A stretch of 64,000 nucleotides of DNA, from the NCBI GenBank assembly GCA_965219035.1, contig CBDCMR010000004.1:930001-994000 (forward strand). The letters are read 5' to 3'. The stretch comes from CBDCKN01 sp965219035. GTDB lineage: Bacteria > Gemmatimonadota > Gemmatimonadetes > Longimicrobiales > Gaopeijiaceae. Of this stretch, positions 53,423 to 62,813 are shown one piece after another. Under the pieces are notes generated by a model. It saw only the letters and a program-made list of their open reading frames with translations, was not told the origin of the DNA and did no database searches. The first letter of the stretch is position 1. The number at the start of each line of letters is the position of its first letter. A program made the position numbers and the translations under genes.

Positions 53423-55819
53423 TCATCTGCTCTCGAGCGTTCGAACCGGCGCCAAGTCAGCGACGAAGATGCTTCGGCCGTGTGTTCCGATGGCGATCTC
53501 CCCGTCCCGCCGATGGACCTCCAAATCGTGCACCGGCGTTGTAGGGAGGTTCGCGCAGAGCGAGTGCCACGTTCCGCCGCTGTCGCGTGAGACGTACACC
53601 CCCAGATCCGTACCCACGTACAGGATGTCCGTATAGCGCGGGTCCTCCCCGATCACGTTGACCGACTCCGCGGGCAGATTCGCCGCGATCGATGTCCAGT
53701 TCTTGCCGAAATCCCTCGATACATAGAGGTACGTTCCAAAGTCGTCCTCCCGATACCCGGTCTGTGCCACGTATACCGTGCCGATCTCATGCTCCGACGC
53801 GACCACACGGCTCACCCATTTCCTTGGAAGTCCGTCGCTGACCTTAGACCAGGTGGCTCCATCGTCCCGGGTGAGCCACACGCCTCCCCCCTCCGTCCCC
53901 ACATAGATCAGTCCCTGCCGAAACCGGGACTCAGAGATCATCGTGATGGTGCCGAACGGCACGGCAGCGCGCTGGCCCCCGGCCGGATCCGAAAGGTCCG
54001 GACTGATAGGGTGCCAATCCGCGGCGCGATTGGTCGATTTCAGCAGACGGTTCGCGCCGACGTACAGCGTTCGTCGATTGTGGTGCGAGATCACGATCGG
54101 GGTATACCATCCGAAGCGCCACGCTGGCTGTCCCTCGGGCGCGCGCGGGCGGATGCTTTCCGAGTCCGGCCCGTTGCTGAGCACGGAGTCGCCCGTGATG
54201 AGCATGCGCCGCATGCTGCCGTGCTGGTGCTCGTAGTAGACGAGCGTGCTGTCGGTGGGATCCACGTAGGTATCGTAGGAGTCTCCTCCCGTCCACCGAT
54301 CCATATAGACATTCTCCCACGGATCGTCCGTCGCGTCCTCAAGGGCCACGTCACTCGGGCCGTACAGGGCCGCGTTGTCCTGGGTGCCGCCGTAGATCCG
54401 ATAGGGCACGGCCATATCCGTGGAGATGGAGTAAAACTCCGCCGCAGGGATGTTGTTGATGTGCAGCCAGCTCTCGCCGCGGTCGTAGGACTGAAAGAGC
54501 CCTCCGTCGTTGCCCAACAAGACCCGATCCGGATTTAGCGGATCGATCCAAATTTCGTGATGATCCAGATGCATCACGAGCCCACGGGTGTCGTGCATCC
54601 GGATGATCTTCTCACCAACGCGCTGGTACGTTCGGCCGCCATCGGTCGAATGGAACGCGCGATTCCCCAAAATGAAGATGTCGTCCTCGTTTTCAGGAGA
54701 CACGCGAACGTCCATGAATTTCCACCCATAGATGCTGAACACCGAGTAGAGGTCCTCCTCGTTGGCCCTGCGCCACGTCACGCCTTTGTCGTCGGAGCGG
54801 TACACCTCTCCGCCCACAATCTCGCGGCGCCGCTGCTCAGGGTCCTGCTCGCCGGTGTATTCGGCCCAGTTGTCGACAAACGCGTAGACGACGTTCGGAT
54901 TACCGGGAGCCACGTCCAAGCCGATGCGGCCGAGAGGGCCTGAGGGCAGCCCGACGGTGAGCTCACTCCAGCTGTCGCCGCCGTCGGTAGTCCGGTAGAT
55001 GCCGCTCTCCTCACCGCTCACCGCGGGCGTGCCGCTCACCGCCTGCCAGAGCGCCGCATAGAGAACGCGCGGGTCAGACGGATCCATGACCAGGTCAACC
55101 GCCCCCGTTCGCTCGCTCATGTACAGCACCTTCTCCCAGCTCTCGCCGCCGTCATTCGTTCGGAACACACCCCGATCTTCGTTTCGGGACCAGAAATGGC
55201 CGAGGGCCGCCACGAAGACCACATCGGGATCGCGCGGATGAATCAGGACCTTGCCGATGTGATGCGTATCATGAAGGCCCATGTTGCGCCATGTACTCCC
55301 TGCATCGGTCGACTTGAACACGCCCGTGCCCGCATAGGAGTAACCGCTATGCCGCGGTTGTGTTTCTCCCGTCCCAACCCACACGACATTCGGATTCGAG
55401 GTCGAGACCGCGACGTCGCCGATGGTGAACGTGGACTGCTTCTCGAAAATGGCACGCCATGTAAGCCCGTTGTTCTCGGTCTTCCAGAGGTTGCCTGAAC
55501 CCACGCCGACGTAAATGGTCCCGTGATTTCCCCGAGGCACGGCGATCGCCTCGACTCTTGCTCCCGCCTGCTTGGGTCCCACGACCCGCCACTGGAAATC
55601 CTTGAACGGCGACTCGCGCTCGAGGCGGACGTGTTGCTCCCAAGACATCCTGCGCGTCGCCGGGTCGGTGACCTGGGCGGCCACATCGGATACGGCGATG
55701 ATTCCAGGAAAGCCCGGCAGGCTCACAATCCACGCGATAAGCGCTGAACGCCACGCTTCGCGGTTTCCGTAGACGTGGCCTCCGATGCTGCGAGACCTAC
55801 AGGATTTGTGCTCGGTCAT
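53423..55819 (-). CDS. Exported BNR/sialidase-like repeat protein (WD40/YVTN/VPS10-type)
   Basis: A 798-aa protein. After a signal-like hydrophobic segment it has about ten BNR motifs (SxDxGxTW), for example STDAGSTWRNM, TNDGGESWEKV, SYDRGESWLHI, TRDDGATWSKV and SRDSGGTWHSL, which form propeller blades. The family is annotated as glycosyl hydrolase/sialidase-like, but no catalytic Arg/Asp set is evident, so enzyme activity is unproven. Relatives are often longer. Its stop is 8 bp from an IS end, so it may have lost a C-terminal part. The ATG at 55819 gives MTEHKSC; a longer frame exists. Confidence 0.8.
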   Translation of the reverse strand: MTEHKSCRSRSIGGHVYGNREAWRSALIAWIVSLPGFPGIIAVSDVAAQVTDPATRRMSWEQHVRLERESPFKDFQWRVVGPKQAGARVEAIAVPRGNHGTIYVGVGSGNLWKTENNGLTWRAIFEKQSTFTIGDVAVSTSNPNVVWVGTGETQPRHSGYSYAGTGVFKSTDAGSTWRNMGLHDTHHIGKVLIHPRDPDVVFVAALGHFWSRNEDRGVFRTNDGGESWEKVLYMSERTGAVDLVMDPSDPRVLYAALWQAVSGTPAVSGEESGIYRTTDGGDSWSELTVGLPSGPLGRIGLDVAPGNPNVVYAFVDNWAEYTGEQDPEQRRREIVGGEVYRSDDKGVTWRRANEEDLYSVFSIYGWKFMDVRVSPENEDDIFILGNRAFHSTDGGRTYQRVGEKIIRMHDTRGLVMHLDHHEIWIDPLNPDRVLLGNDGGLFQSYDRGESWLHINNIPAAEFYSISTDMAVPYRIYGGTQDNAALYGPSDVALEDATDDPWENVYMDRWTGGDSYDTYVDPTDSTLVYYEHQHGSMRRMLITGDSVLSNGPDSESIRPRAPEGQPAWRFGWYTPIVISHHNRRTLYVGANRLLKSTNRAADWHPISPDLSDPAGGQRAAVPFGTITMISESRFRQGLIYVGTEGGGVWLTRDDGATWSKVSDGLPRKWVSRVVASEHEIGTVYVAQTGYREDDFGTYLYVSRDFGKNWTSIAANLPAESVNVIGEDPRYTDILYVGTDLGVYVSRDSGGTWHSLCANLPTTPVHDLEVHRRDGEIAIGTHGRSIFVADLAPVRTLESR

Positions 55820-56141
55820 GTGTGAATCCGGGCTTGAAAGACGGAGAATGGCGCCACGTGTCTTACGCGACAAATCGCCGGCAATACTAATATGGAGATT
55901 GCGAAAATGCCAACGAATCCGTCGACGCTCCGGCTCGGCTTGCGGTGCCGTCAGGCTCTCGCGGATCACTTGCACCTGGCAGCCACACGCTTGATATCCC
56001 GGCACGCGCTATTGCGGCGAGCACATTCTCATCCACGAGTTCGCACACGGGATCATGGGTCACGGCATCCGCAGCCGATGCCGGTTGCGGTAGCACAGGT
56101 GGAGAGCTTATATCCAACCCAAATCCAGGGAGGAGTGCATC
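55820..56141. other. Divergent promoter region
   Basis: About 320 bp between the divergent BNR-repeat and M24-like genes. No recognisable gene. The right end carries the GGAGG-type ribosome site for the M24-like gene. Confidence 0.45.
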
Positions 56142-57530
56142 ATGACCACACGGAGAGATTTCTTCAAGCAATCGGGAGCGATGGGCCTGGGCGCGGCCGT
56201 CGGTGCTTCTTGTGCGCCTGGCGGCCAACGGGCGGCCGGGGCCGGGTCGGCGGCCATGCTCGTCAGCCGTCCCGAGCACCCGGAGCCGGCGACCGTCGAC
56301 CGCCTACCGCTCGAATGGCATCAGGCAACGGTGAAACGCCTTCAAGAGAAGCTTGGCGAGCGAGGCCTCGACGGAATCTGGATCACCGATCGCTGGAACA
56401 TCATCTACTTCACCGGGCTCTTCCACTCGACGACGGAGCGGCCCTTTTCCTGCTTCATTCCCACGAACGAGCTCGCGGTCTATTGGTTTCACCCGGGCCT
56501 CGACATGGAGATCGTAAGAAGCTGGTGGTCCACTGACGCGGACTACTACTTCGATTACCCGCCGTCAGCGGACGGCTACCCCGACCAGGGCAGAGTGGCC
56601 ACTGGGCCGCCCGTGGACCTCGTCGAGTGGGCGCTCAACGGAATTGCAAGGCGAGGCTTCGGGGACAAGAAGATTGGCCTCAGCGCCTCGCCCACGGTCG
56701 GGAAACTGAAGCGCATGAACGAGGTTCTTCCCAGGGCGACCTTCGAGGACGTGGGCGACATCTGCATCAAGATGCGCCGGGTCAAAACACCGGAGGAGCT
56801 CGCGCTCGCACAGAGGGCCTACAACTATTTCAGCCAGATCCATGCCTGGACCCGCGACTACATCCTCGAACACGGTACCGACCTCACCGATTTCAAGATC
56901 CGGATGGCGGCGACGGAGTACGGGACCGATTTGGTCATGAGAGACATCAAACGCGACGGCCACCCCCACACCGCGGTGGGGATCAGCGTCGGTATCGGCT
57001 GCCGGACCGGTATCGGCACGGCCTACCCACATCCCAACCAGTTTCATCACAACCCGGTCAGGAGAGGAGAGTCTCTTCAGGTCTCTGGCGGCGTGAGGCT
57101 CGGAGGCGTTGGCGGGGAGCTCTATTGTCCTTATCAGATCGCGCCCTGGAATCCCGATTGGGAGAAGGTATGGGAGGTCATGGCCGAAGGCTCGCGTATG
57201 CAGATCGAGCTGTCCAAGACCGGCACACCCTGCCAGGACGTCGCGAAGGCGATCCACGAGTATCAGGTCGAGAACGGAATGGAGAAGTTCCTGTATCAGC
57301 GTGTGGCGCACGGCGAGGGAATGGAAGGCCATCAGGAGCCGTACATCTCACTGGGCGAGACGACCCCGCTCGAAAAGAACATGACCTTCTCCATGGAGCC
57401 TGGCCTCTTCGATCCCGAGGGCGTCTACGGCTACAACCCCTCGGATTTGGTGGTGGTAGGATCGGAGACAGGCTGGGTTGCGGGAAGCGTGCCGAACCTG
57501 ACAAAGGAGTGGGCCCTCCTGGAAATCTGA
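56142..57530 (+). CDS. Tat-exported M24-family protein lacking metal ligands (creatinase-like)
   Basis: A 462-aa protein with a twin-arginine signal MTTRRDFFKQSG, so it is exported folded. The N-domain is typical of M24B (GLDGIWITDRWNIIYFTG) and the C-domain has the pita-bread fold. The metal-site positions are changed: hD-G reads VSGG (Ser315), G---D reads GGVGGE (Glu326), and the final Glu region is YNPSDLVVV; the HGEGMEG and SMEPG pieces are kept. Such losses occur in creatinase-type members, which cleave C-N bonds without metal. A Xaa-Pro peptidase role is therefore doubtful. The S9 peptidase gene follows after 54 bp. Confidence 0.78.
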   Translation: MTTRRDFFKQSGAMGLGAAVGASCAPGGQRAAGAGSAAMLVSRPEHPEPATVDRLPLEWHQATVKRLQEKLGERGLDGIWITDRWNIIYFTGLFHSTTERPFSCFIPTNELAVYWFHPGLDMEIVRSWWSTDADYYFDYPPSADGYPDQGRVATGPPVDLVEWALNGIARRGFGDKKIGLSASPTVGKLKRMNEVLPRATFEDVGDICIKMRRVKTPEELALAQRAYNYFSQIHAWTRDYILEHGTDLTDFKIRMAATEYGTDLVMRDIKRDGHPHTAVGISVGIGCRTGIGTAYPHPNQFHHNPVRRGESLQVSGGVRLGGVGGELYCPYQIAPWNPDWEKVWEVMAEGSRMQIELSKTGTPCQDVAKAIHEYQVENGMEKFLYQRVAHGEGMEGHQEPYISLGETTPLEKNMTFSMEPGLFDPEGVYGYNPSDLVVVGSETGWVAGSVPNLTKEWALLEI

Positions 57531-57584
57531 AAGCATGCGTCCGCAAAGCGGCCGTTACATACCTCGTGAGGGAGGTGCCTAGCA

Positions 57585-59879
57585 ATGTCCCCTTGTCCCC
57601 GCAGGACCACGCTGACCGCGTTCGTGCTGTCGTGCTGCGCTATTCTCCTCGCGTGCGGCGGCGGACCACCGCAGACCGTTCCTTCCGCCGAGCTGCCTGC
57701 GGAGCTGGATGCACGGATCCGTGCGATCTATGAGGCGAACGAGACGGCGGTCAAACGTCCATCGTCGCGTTGGCTTCCGGATGGGTCCGGCCTTCTGGTG
57801 CTCGAGCCCACCTCCGACGGGGCGCAGGAGCTCGTGCGCTATGATGCCGCCAGCGGCACACGCGAAGTGATCCGGACTTCGTCGCAGCTAGTCCCATCCG
57901 GCACAGCCGGACCCCTCGTCATCGACGATTTCGGGGTCTCGCCGAATGGGCGGCGCCTGCTTCTGCAAGCGAACACGCGCCAGGCGCCGGACGACGGCCA
58001 GGTCAGCGATTGTTGGTGGCTCGATAGGGAGTCCACAGAGCTGCGGATGGTCCTGTCCGGAGTCGCGTCCTGCCGGGTGGGGGAGGCGCTTTCCCCCGAT
58101 GGCCAGCGTGTCCTCTACATCCATGGGCACAATCTGTACGTCCATGACGTGCCGAGTGGCCGGAATACCAGACTCACGCACGACGGGATGCCCGGATCGT
58201 TGGGCAATGGCGTCGGCGACTGGAGGCGTGCAGGCGGTGTGCGCTGGAGCCCTGACGGCGAGCAGATCGCCTACACTCAGGTGGACTCGCGCGAGATCGG
58301 GTTGTTCCCGGTCATGAACTTCACGCAGAGCATGTATCCGGCTCCGAGGTATGTGCGCTTTCCGAAGACGGGAACTCCGATCGAGAAATTGCGCCTGGGT
58401 GTGGTGAGCGCCGACGGCGGCCCGACCCGTTGGATGGCTCTTCCAGGCCGGCTAGGAACGTTCTACCTCAGAGGTCTCGATTGGGCGGGGAGCTCGGAGG
58501 AGCTCGTCGTGGAGCAGCTATCCCGTGGGCGGGATCAGCGCAACGTGCTCTTCGCCAACGTTCGAACCGGCAGGGTCCGTAGCGTCTACGAGGAAGCCGA
58601 TTCGGCTTTCGTGGACAGCAGCGACCAGACGAACGGCGGCATCGACTGGTTGGGCGACGGGCAGGCGTTCGTGCTGGTGAGCGAGAAGGACGGCTGGCGG
58701 CATGCGTATCTCATCTCGCGTGACGGCAGGAAGGAGACGCTGCTGATTCGCGAAGCGCACGATATCGTGACACGCGGGAAGGGGACGGTCGACGAGGAGG
58801 GCGGCTGGCTCTATTACCATGCGTCACCCGACGACGGCACCCGGAAGTATCTCTATCGCGTGCGCCTGGATGCGACTGGAGACGCCGAGCGGGTGACGCC
58901 GGCAGGGCAGCCCGGAACGCACAGCTACGATTTCTCACCCGACGCCCGTTTTGCCATCCATACATATTCGACCTTCGACACGCCGCCCGTGTTCGAGCTG
59001 ATCGAGCTGCCGTCGCACCGCACCGTGCGCGTGCTGGAGGACAACGCGGCGCTTCGCGAGAAGATGAGAGCGTGGATTACACGCCCGACCGAGTTCTTCA
59101 CGGTGGACATAGGGAATGGTGTCGTGATGGACGCGCTGATGATCAAGCCCCGGGACTTCGATGAGAGCAAGAAGTACCCCGTGGTCGTCTTCGTCTACGG
59201 AGAGCCTGCGGGGCAGACAGTCCTGGATGACTGGGAAAGAGGTCAGCAGGGCCACACCCTCTACCACCGTTCCCTCGCCGACCAAGGGTACCTCGTGGTC
59301 TCGATGGACAATCAGGGAACGCCTGCGCCCAAAGGTGCGGCATGGCGCCGGTCGGTCTTCGGAAGCTTGGGTCCGCTGTCGACGGAAGAGCAGGCGGACG
59401 GCCTCAGCGAGCTGGGGCGCACGCACTCTTACGTCGATTTATCACGCGTGGGGATCTGGGGGTGGAGCGGCGGCGGCACGAACACCTTGAACGCGCTCTT
59501 CAGAAAGCCGGATCAGTATCACGTCGGCATCGCCGTCGTGCCGAAGCCACAAGCAGATCTGTACAACGCGTGGTACCAGGAGATCTTCATGCGGACGCCC
59601 GAGGAGAATCCCGAGGGGTACCGCGTCGCCGCTCCGCTCTACTATGCCGAAGGGTTGAAGGGGCGCCTCCTCATCGTCCACGGCTCGGGCGAGACCAACA
59701 CCCATCTTCAGATCGTCGAGCATCTGGTGAATCGGCTCATCGAGCTAGGCAAGCCGTTCGAGTACATGTTGTACCCCAACCGCAATCATGGGATGAGGGA
59801 AGGAGAAGAGACCCGGCCGCATCTCTACCGGCTCATGTCACGCTACTGGCTCGAGCATCTCCCGCCCGGGGGGCGGTGA
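57585..59879 (+). CDS. S9 family (dipeptidyl-peptidase IV-like) lipoprotein peptidase
   Basis: A 764-aa protein. It has a lipobox (AILLAC, Cys near residue 24), a seven- or eight-blade propeller domain (about residues 50-500), then an alpha/beta-hydrolase domain with nucleophile GWSGGG (S628), RNHGM (H735) and HGSGETN, where the usual catalytic Asp position is Glu (E703). It would remove N-terminal dipeptides or oligopeptides in the periplasm. Downstream is a TonB-dependent receptor. Asp-to-Glu in the triad is odd and may lower activity. Confidence 0.88.
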   Translation: MSPCPRRTTLTAFVLSCCAILLACGGGPPQTVPSAELPAELDARIRAIYEANETAVKRPSSRWLPDGSGLLVLEPTSDGAQELVRYDAASGTREVIRTSSQLVPSGTAGPLVIDDFGVSPNGRRLLLQANTRQAPDDGQVSDCWWLDRESTELRMVLSGVASCRVGEALSPDGQRVLYIHGHNLYVHDVPSGRNTRLTHDGMPGSLGNGVGDWRRAGGVRWSPDGEQIAYTQVDSREIGLFPVMNFTQSMYPAPRYVRFPKTGTPIEKLRLGVVSADGGPTRWMALPGRLGTFYLRGLDWAGSSEELVVEQLSRGRDQRNVLFANVRTGRVRSVYEEADSAFVDSSDQTNGGIDWLGDGQAFVLVSEKDGWRHAYLISRDGRKETLLIREAHDIVTRGKGTVDEEGGWLYYHASPDDGTRKYLYRVRLDATGDAERVTPAGQPGTHSYDFSPDARFAIHTYSTFDTPPVFELIELPSHRTVRVLEDNAALREKMRAWITRPTEFFTVDIGNGVVMDALMIKPRDFDESKKYPVVVFVYGEPAGQTVLDDWERGQQGHTLYHRSLADQGYLVVSMDNQGTPAPKGAAWRRSVFGSLGPLSTEEQADGLSELGRTHSYVDLSRVGIWGWSGGGTNTLNALFRKPDQYHVGIAVVPKPQADLYNAWYQEIFMRTPEENPEGYRVAAPLYYAEGLKGRLLIVHGSGETNTHLQIVEHLVNRLIELGKPFEYMLYPNRNHGMREGEETRPHLYRLMSRYWLEHLPPGGR

Positions 59880-60100
59880 CCTCGATGATACGCACCTTCC
59901 ATCTGCCTCTCTCGACTCTTGACGGATCGGGTCAATCATCGTATAAGTAATGTCATTCCGGAGGGGCCGCCCCCTTCAACATGTCATTCCTTTTACTCTT
60001 GGGAGGGTGATGCTTACGAACAGAGCGAGAAACACACCATCACGGGCCACGAAAGTAGTCCGTGACGAGCTGTGCCAATCAACTTTGGAGGAGGTCAATT

Positions 60101-62611
60101 ATGAAGAACGTCGTCCGAAAAGTGGGCCTCACGGCCTTGCTATTCGCGTTTCTGTTTCCACCCCTCGTGCCGGTGGCCCACGCCCAGGGAGCCGGCTCGG
60201 TCACGGGCCTAATCACTGACGCGTCGACGGGAGAATTCCTGGGCGCGACCAGAGTGATTCTAGAAGGGACCCAGCTGGACGCGACTTCTAACAACTTCGG
60301 TCGCTATAGCATCACCAACGTTCCTGCGGGGACGTACACGGTGGTAGTGGAGCGGCTTGGGTATGTCGACGCGCGGACATCCGTGACGGTGAGCACCGGC
60401 GCCGCGGTTGTCGACGTTGCGTTGGAAGTGTCGGCCCTTTTTCTAGATGAGATCGTGGTGACCGCCACGGGAGTGCTGACAACGCAGAAGGCGGTTCCCA
60501 CCACCGTGACGCTGATCGACAGCGAGCTGATCCAAGAGAGAGCGATTACGCAGCTCGGTCAGTTGCTTCGGGGTGAGGTCCCTGGAGCCATCGCCCTGAA
60601 TACCGCAGCTAACTGGTACGGCCAAGCCGAGGTATACATGCGGGGAGATGTAAGCACCGGGTGGGGGCAGCAGGGGGTCACGACGTACATCGATGGCATT
60701 GAGATGGTCAATAGCATGTTTGTCGCTTGGCTCAACAATGTCGACCCCAACTCGATCGAGCGGGTGGAGATCATTCCCGGACCGCAGGCGTCCACCATAT
60801 ACGGGGCAAATGCCGCGAGCGGTATCATCCAGATCTTCACCAAGCGCGGTGCGCCAGGAACGGACCTGGTACAAATGAACCTGCAGGCCTCAACTGGTAT
60901 AATTGAGGGACCGTGGAACAGCACCATCGCTCCGCGGTACGACGTCTCGTTCGGGGTCCAGGGGTCATCGACTGACGGGCGCCTATCGTATGGTGCGACC
61001 GCGTCGCGTACCCACGAGGGTGCCTGGTTCAGAGAATATTTCCAGGACGTGAACAGCGGCGCTGCCAGTGTGCGCCTCCACGAGGGGCCGCTTACCGCGG
61101 ACCTCAACGTGAGAGGGTTCCAGCGCATGTCAAGCCGTGGGCAGGCCCAGTATTTTAACGAAAGAATCCTTACCGGCGAATTTGATGCGGGCAACGGCCG
61201 GGGCCTGGTGCCTATAGTCAACGGTGACTACGAACAGTCCGGCAATACGATAGGCTTCAATTTAACGTACGCCCCCACGTCGTGGTGGTCACACAAGGTG
61301 ACCCTCGGTCGCGATCATGCAGAGGACTTAAGGGCGCCTACAAATCGCCGTTACACGACGGTGTCCGACACCGGATTCGGATATTGGAGCGATCCGTATA
61401 CGCGCACGAGCGTCGCCTACAACACCACGGTCGACCGCGCAGTCAGTGACAACGTGCGTTCGGTGTTCACGATCGGCGGCGAGTGGTGGCATCTCCTCTC
61501 CACCGCCGCCCAAGCCTTCGGGCATAACGAACGCGAGGGTCTTTGGATTACTCGCGCTAGCAGCCCTGCCCCCTTTACCATCCTCGCGCTACGAGTGAAC
61601 CAGAACCACTGGGGGGCCTTCGCCCAGGAGCAATTGGAGATCGCGGACGCGCTTTTCCTCACAGCGGGGATTCGGATCGATCGTAACCGGAACTTCGGGG
61701 ACCAGAATGACGCCGTATGGAATCCGCGTGTGGGCATCAGCTATGTGGCAGACATCGGACAAGCGCAAGTGAAGTTTCGGGGCGCATATGCGGAATCCGT
61801 CCTTCAGCCAAAGCGGAATGACGGTTTTGGGTTTATGTGCCGCGATAGCGTAGTTGATGAGTATGGAGAGATAGGTTGGTGCACATTTCCACCCGAAGAT
61901 CTCAAGCCCGGCTCACAGCATGGCCCGGAGGTCGGATTTGAACTCTATCAGGGGCGGTCTTTGTTCACGGTCACGTTTTATGACCAGACGGTCAACGATT
62001 GGATTAGTCGGATCCTCGTCGACAGCGTCGCGCCACTCTCCGGCTCGGGGCCCTACTTGTTCCGCCAGCGCCCCTCGAACTTCGCCGAGATGTCAAACAA
62101 GGGACTGGAACTGCAATTCCGCACGGGCGGCGGTCCGTTTGACTTCAACATAACGTACTCGTGGATGCGGAGCCGCCTGACGGAGCTCGGACTCAGGCCC
62201 GACATCGCCCAATTTTCGGGATTCCAACCGGGTGATCGAATCCCGGACGTGCCTGAGCAGTTTGGGGGAGCATCAATTACCTATAGGACGGGTGGGACGG
62301 ACGTGGTGTTGAGTGGAACGTATATTGGGGATCGCTTGACGAGGGGATTTAGGGGTCTGGAGTCCGTCCGTCGTAGTTCCCAAAGGCTGCCCGTGGAGTC
62401 GGGCCTGGCGGATATCCCGACCTGGATATCACTTGACTCATACGTATCGGCCGACCTCAACCTCCAGCGTCAGGTCTCGCCGAAGGTCAAGGTGTATGTC
62501 CAGATCCAGAACGTGTTCAACAACCGAACGGGTGACGAGGGCCTCACATTGACCAGTAGGCCGGTCATGGGGCGTATGTCGACCATCGGTACCCGCATCC
62601 GCTTAAAGTAA
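60101..62611 (+). CDS. TonB-dependent outer-membrane receptor with carboxypeptidase-like N-domain
   Basis: An 836-aa protein. ATG 60101 follows GGAGGAGG. A signal peptide (residues 1-30) is followed by a carboxypeptidase-regulatory-like domain (GSVTGLITDASTGEFLGA) and a TonB-box/plug (EIVVTATG, DNxxxY-type ERVEIIPGPQASTIYGANAA), then a beta-barrel with aromatic-rich strands and a C-terminal strand ending TRIRLK. It would import a large ligand across the outer membrane using TonB energy. Placed after two exported peptidase-like genes, it may take up peptides; the ligand is not known. Confidence 0.88.
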   Translation: MKNVVRKVGLTALLFAFLFPPLVPVAHAQGAGSVTGLITDASTGEFLGATRVILEGTQLDATSNNFGRYSITNVPAGTYTVVVERLGYVDARTSVTVSTGAAVVDVALEVSALFLDEIVVTATGVLTTQKAVPTTVTLIDSELIQERAITQLGQLLRGEVPGAIALNTAANWYGQAEVYMRGDVSTGWGQQGVTTYIDGIEMVNSMFVAWLNNVDPNSIERVEIIPGPQASTIYGANAASGIIQIFTKRGAPGTDLVQMNLQASTGIIEGPWNSTIAPRYDVSFGVQGSSTDGRLSYGATASRTHEGAWFREYFQDVNSGAASVRLHEGPLTADLNVRGFQRMSSRGQAQYFNERILTGEFDAGNGRGLVPIVNGDYEQSGNTIGFNLTYAPTSWWSHKVTLGRDHAEDLRAPTNRRYTTVSDTGFGYWSDPYTRTSVAYNTTVDRAVSDNVRSVFTIGGEWWHLLSTAAQAFGHNEREGLWITRASSPAPFTILALRVNQNHWGAFAQEQLEIADALFLTAGIRIDRNRNFGDQNDAVWNPRVGISYVADIGQAQVKFRGAYAESVLQPKRNDGFGFMCRDSVVDEYGEIGWCTFPPEDLKPGSQHGPEVGFELYQGRSLFTVTFYDQTVNDWISRILVDSVAPLSGSGPYLFRQRPSNFAEMSNKGLELQFRTGGGPFDFNITYSWMRSRLTELGLRPDIAQFSGFQPGDRIPDVPEQFGGASITYRTGGTDVVLSGTYIGDRLTRGFRGLESVRRSSQRLPVESGLADIPTWISLDSYVSADLNLQRQVSPKVKVYVQIQNVFNNRTGDEGLTLTSRPVMGRMSTIGTRIRLK

Positions 62612-62647
62612 AGTGAATCCATATAAGTTCTTATAGGATACTGCGCG

Positions 62648-62693
62648 TGGTCGCGAGCGCACTTGGTTTGGTAAACCAGCGCGCTCGCGACCA
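62648..62693 (+). terminator. Large hairpin after the TonB receptor gene
   Basis: A perfect 13-bp stem TGGTCGCGAGCGC/GCGCTCGCGACCA (62648-62660 with 62681-62693), with an inner 6-bp stem TGGTTT/AAACCA. No T-run follows, so it may stop RNA degradation or act in Rho-independent-like fashion less efficiently. Confidence 0.55.
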
Positions 62694-62813
62694 TCGCCAG
62701 ATCCGTAAGGACGCAATGTTCGATCGCGTCGCCCTCACCCTCAATATGATGTCCCGCTCGGTGTCGTGCTCTCGAGCACTCACCCGAGACCTATAAAAGC
62801 AGGGAGGCTTGAC

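Noticed and set aside
56565..57332. 255-aa minus open frame opposite the M24-like gene
   Set aside because: Antisense shadow with no domain or ribosome site.
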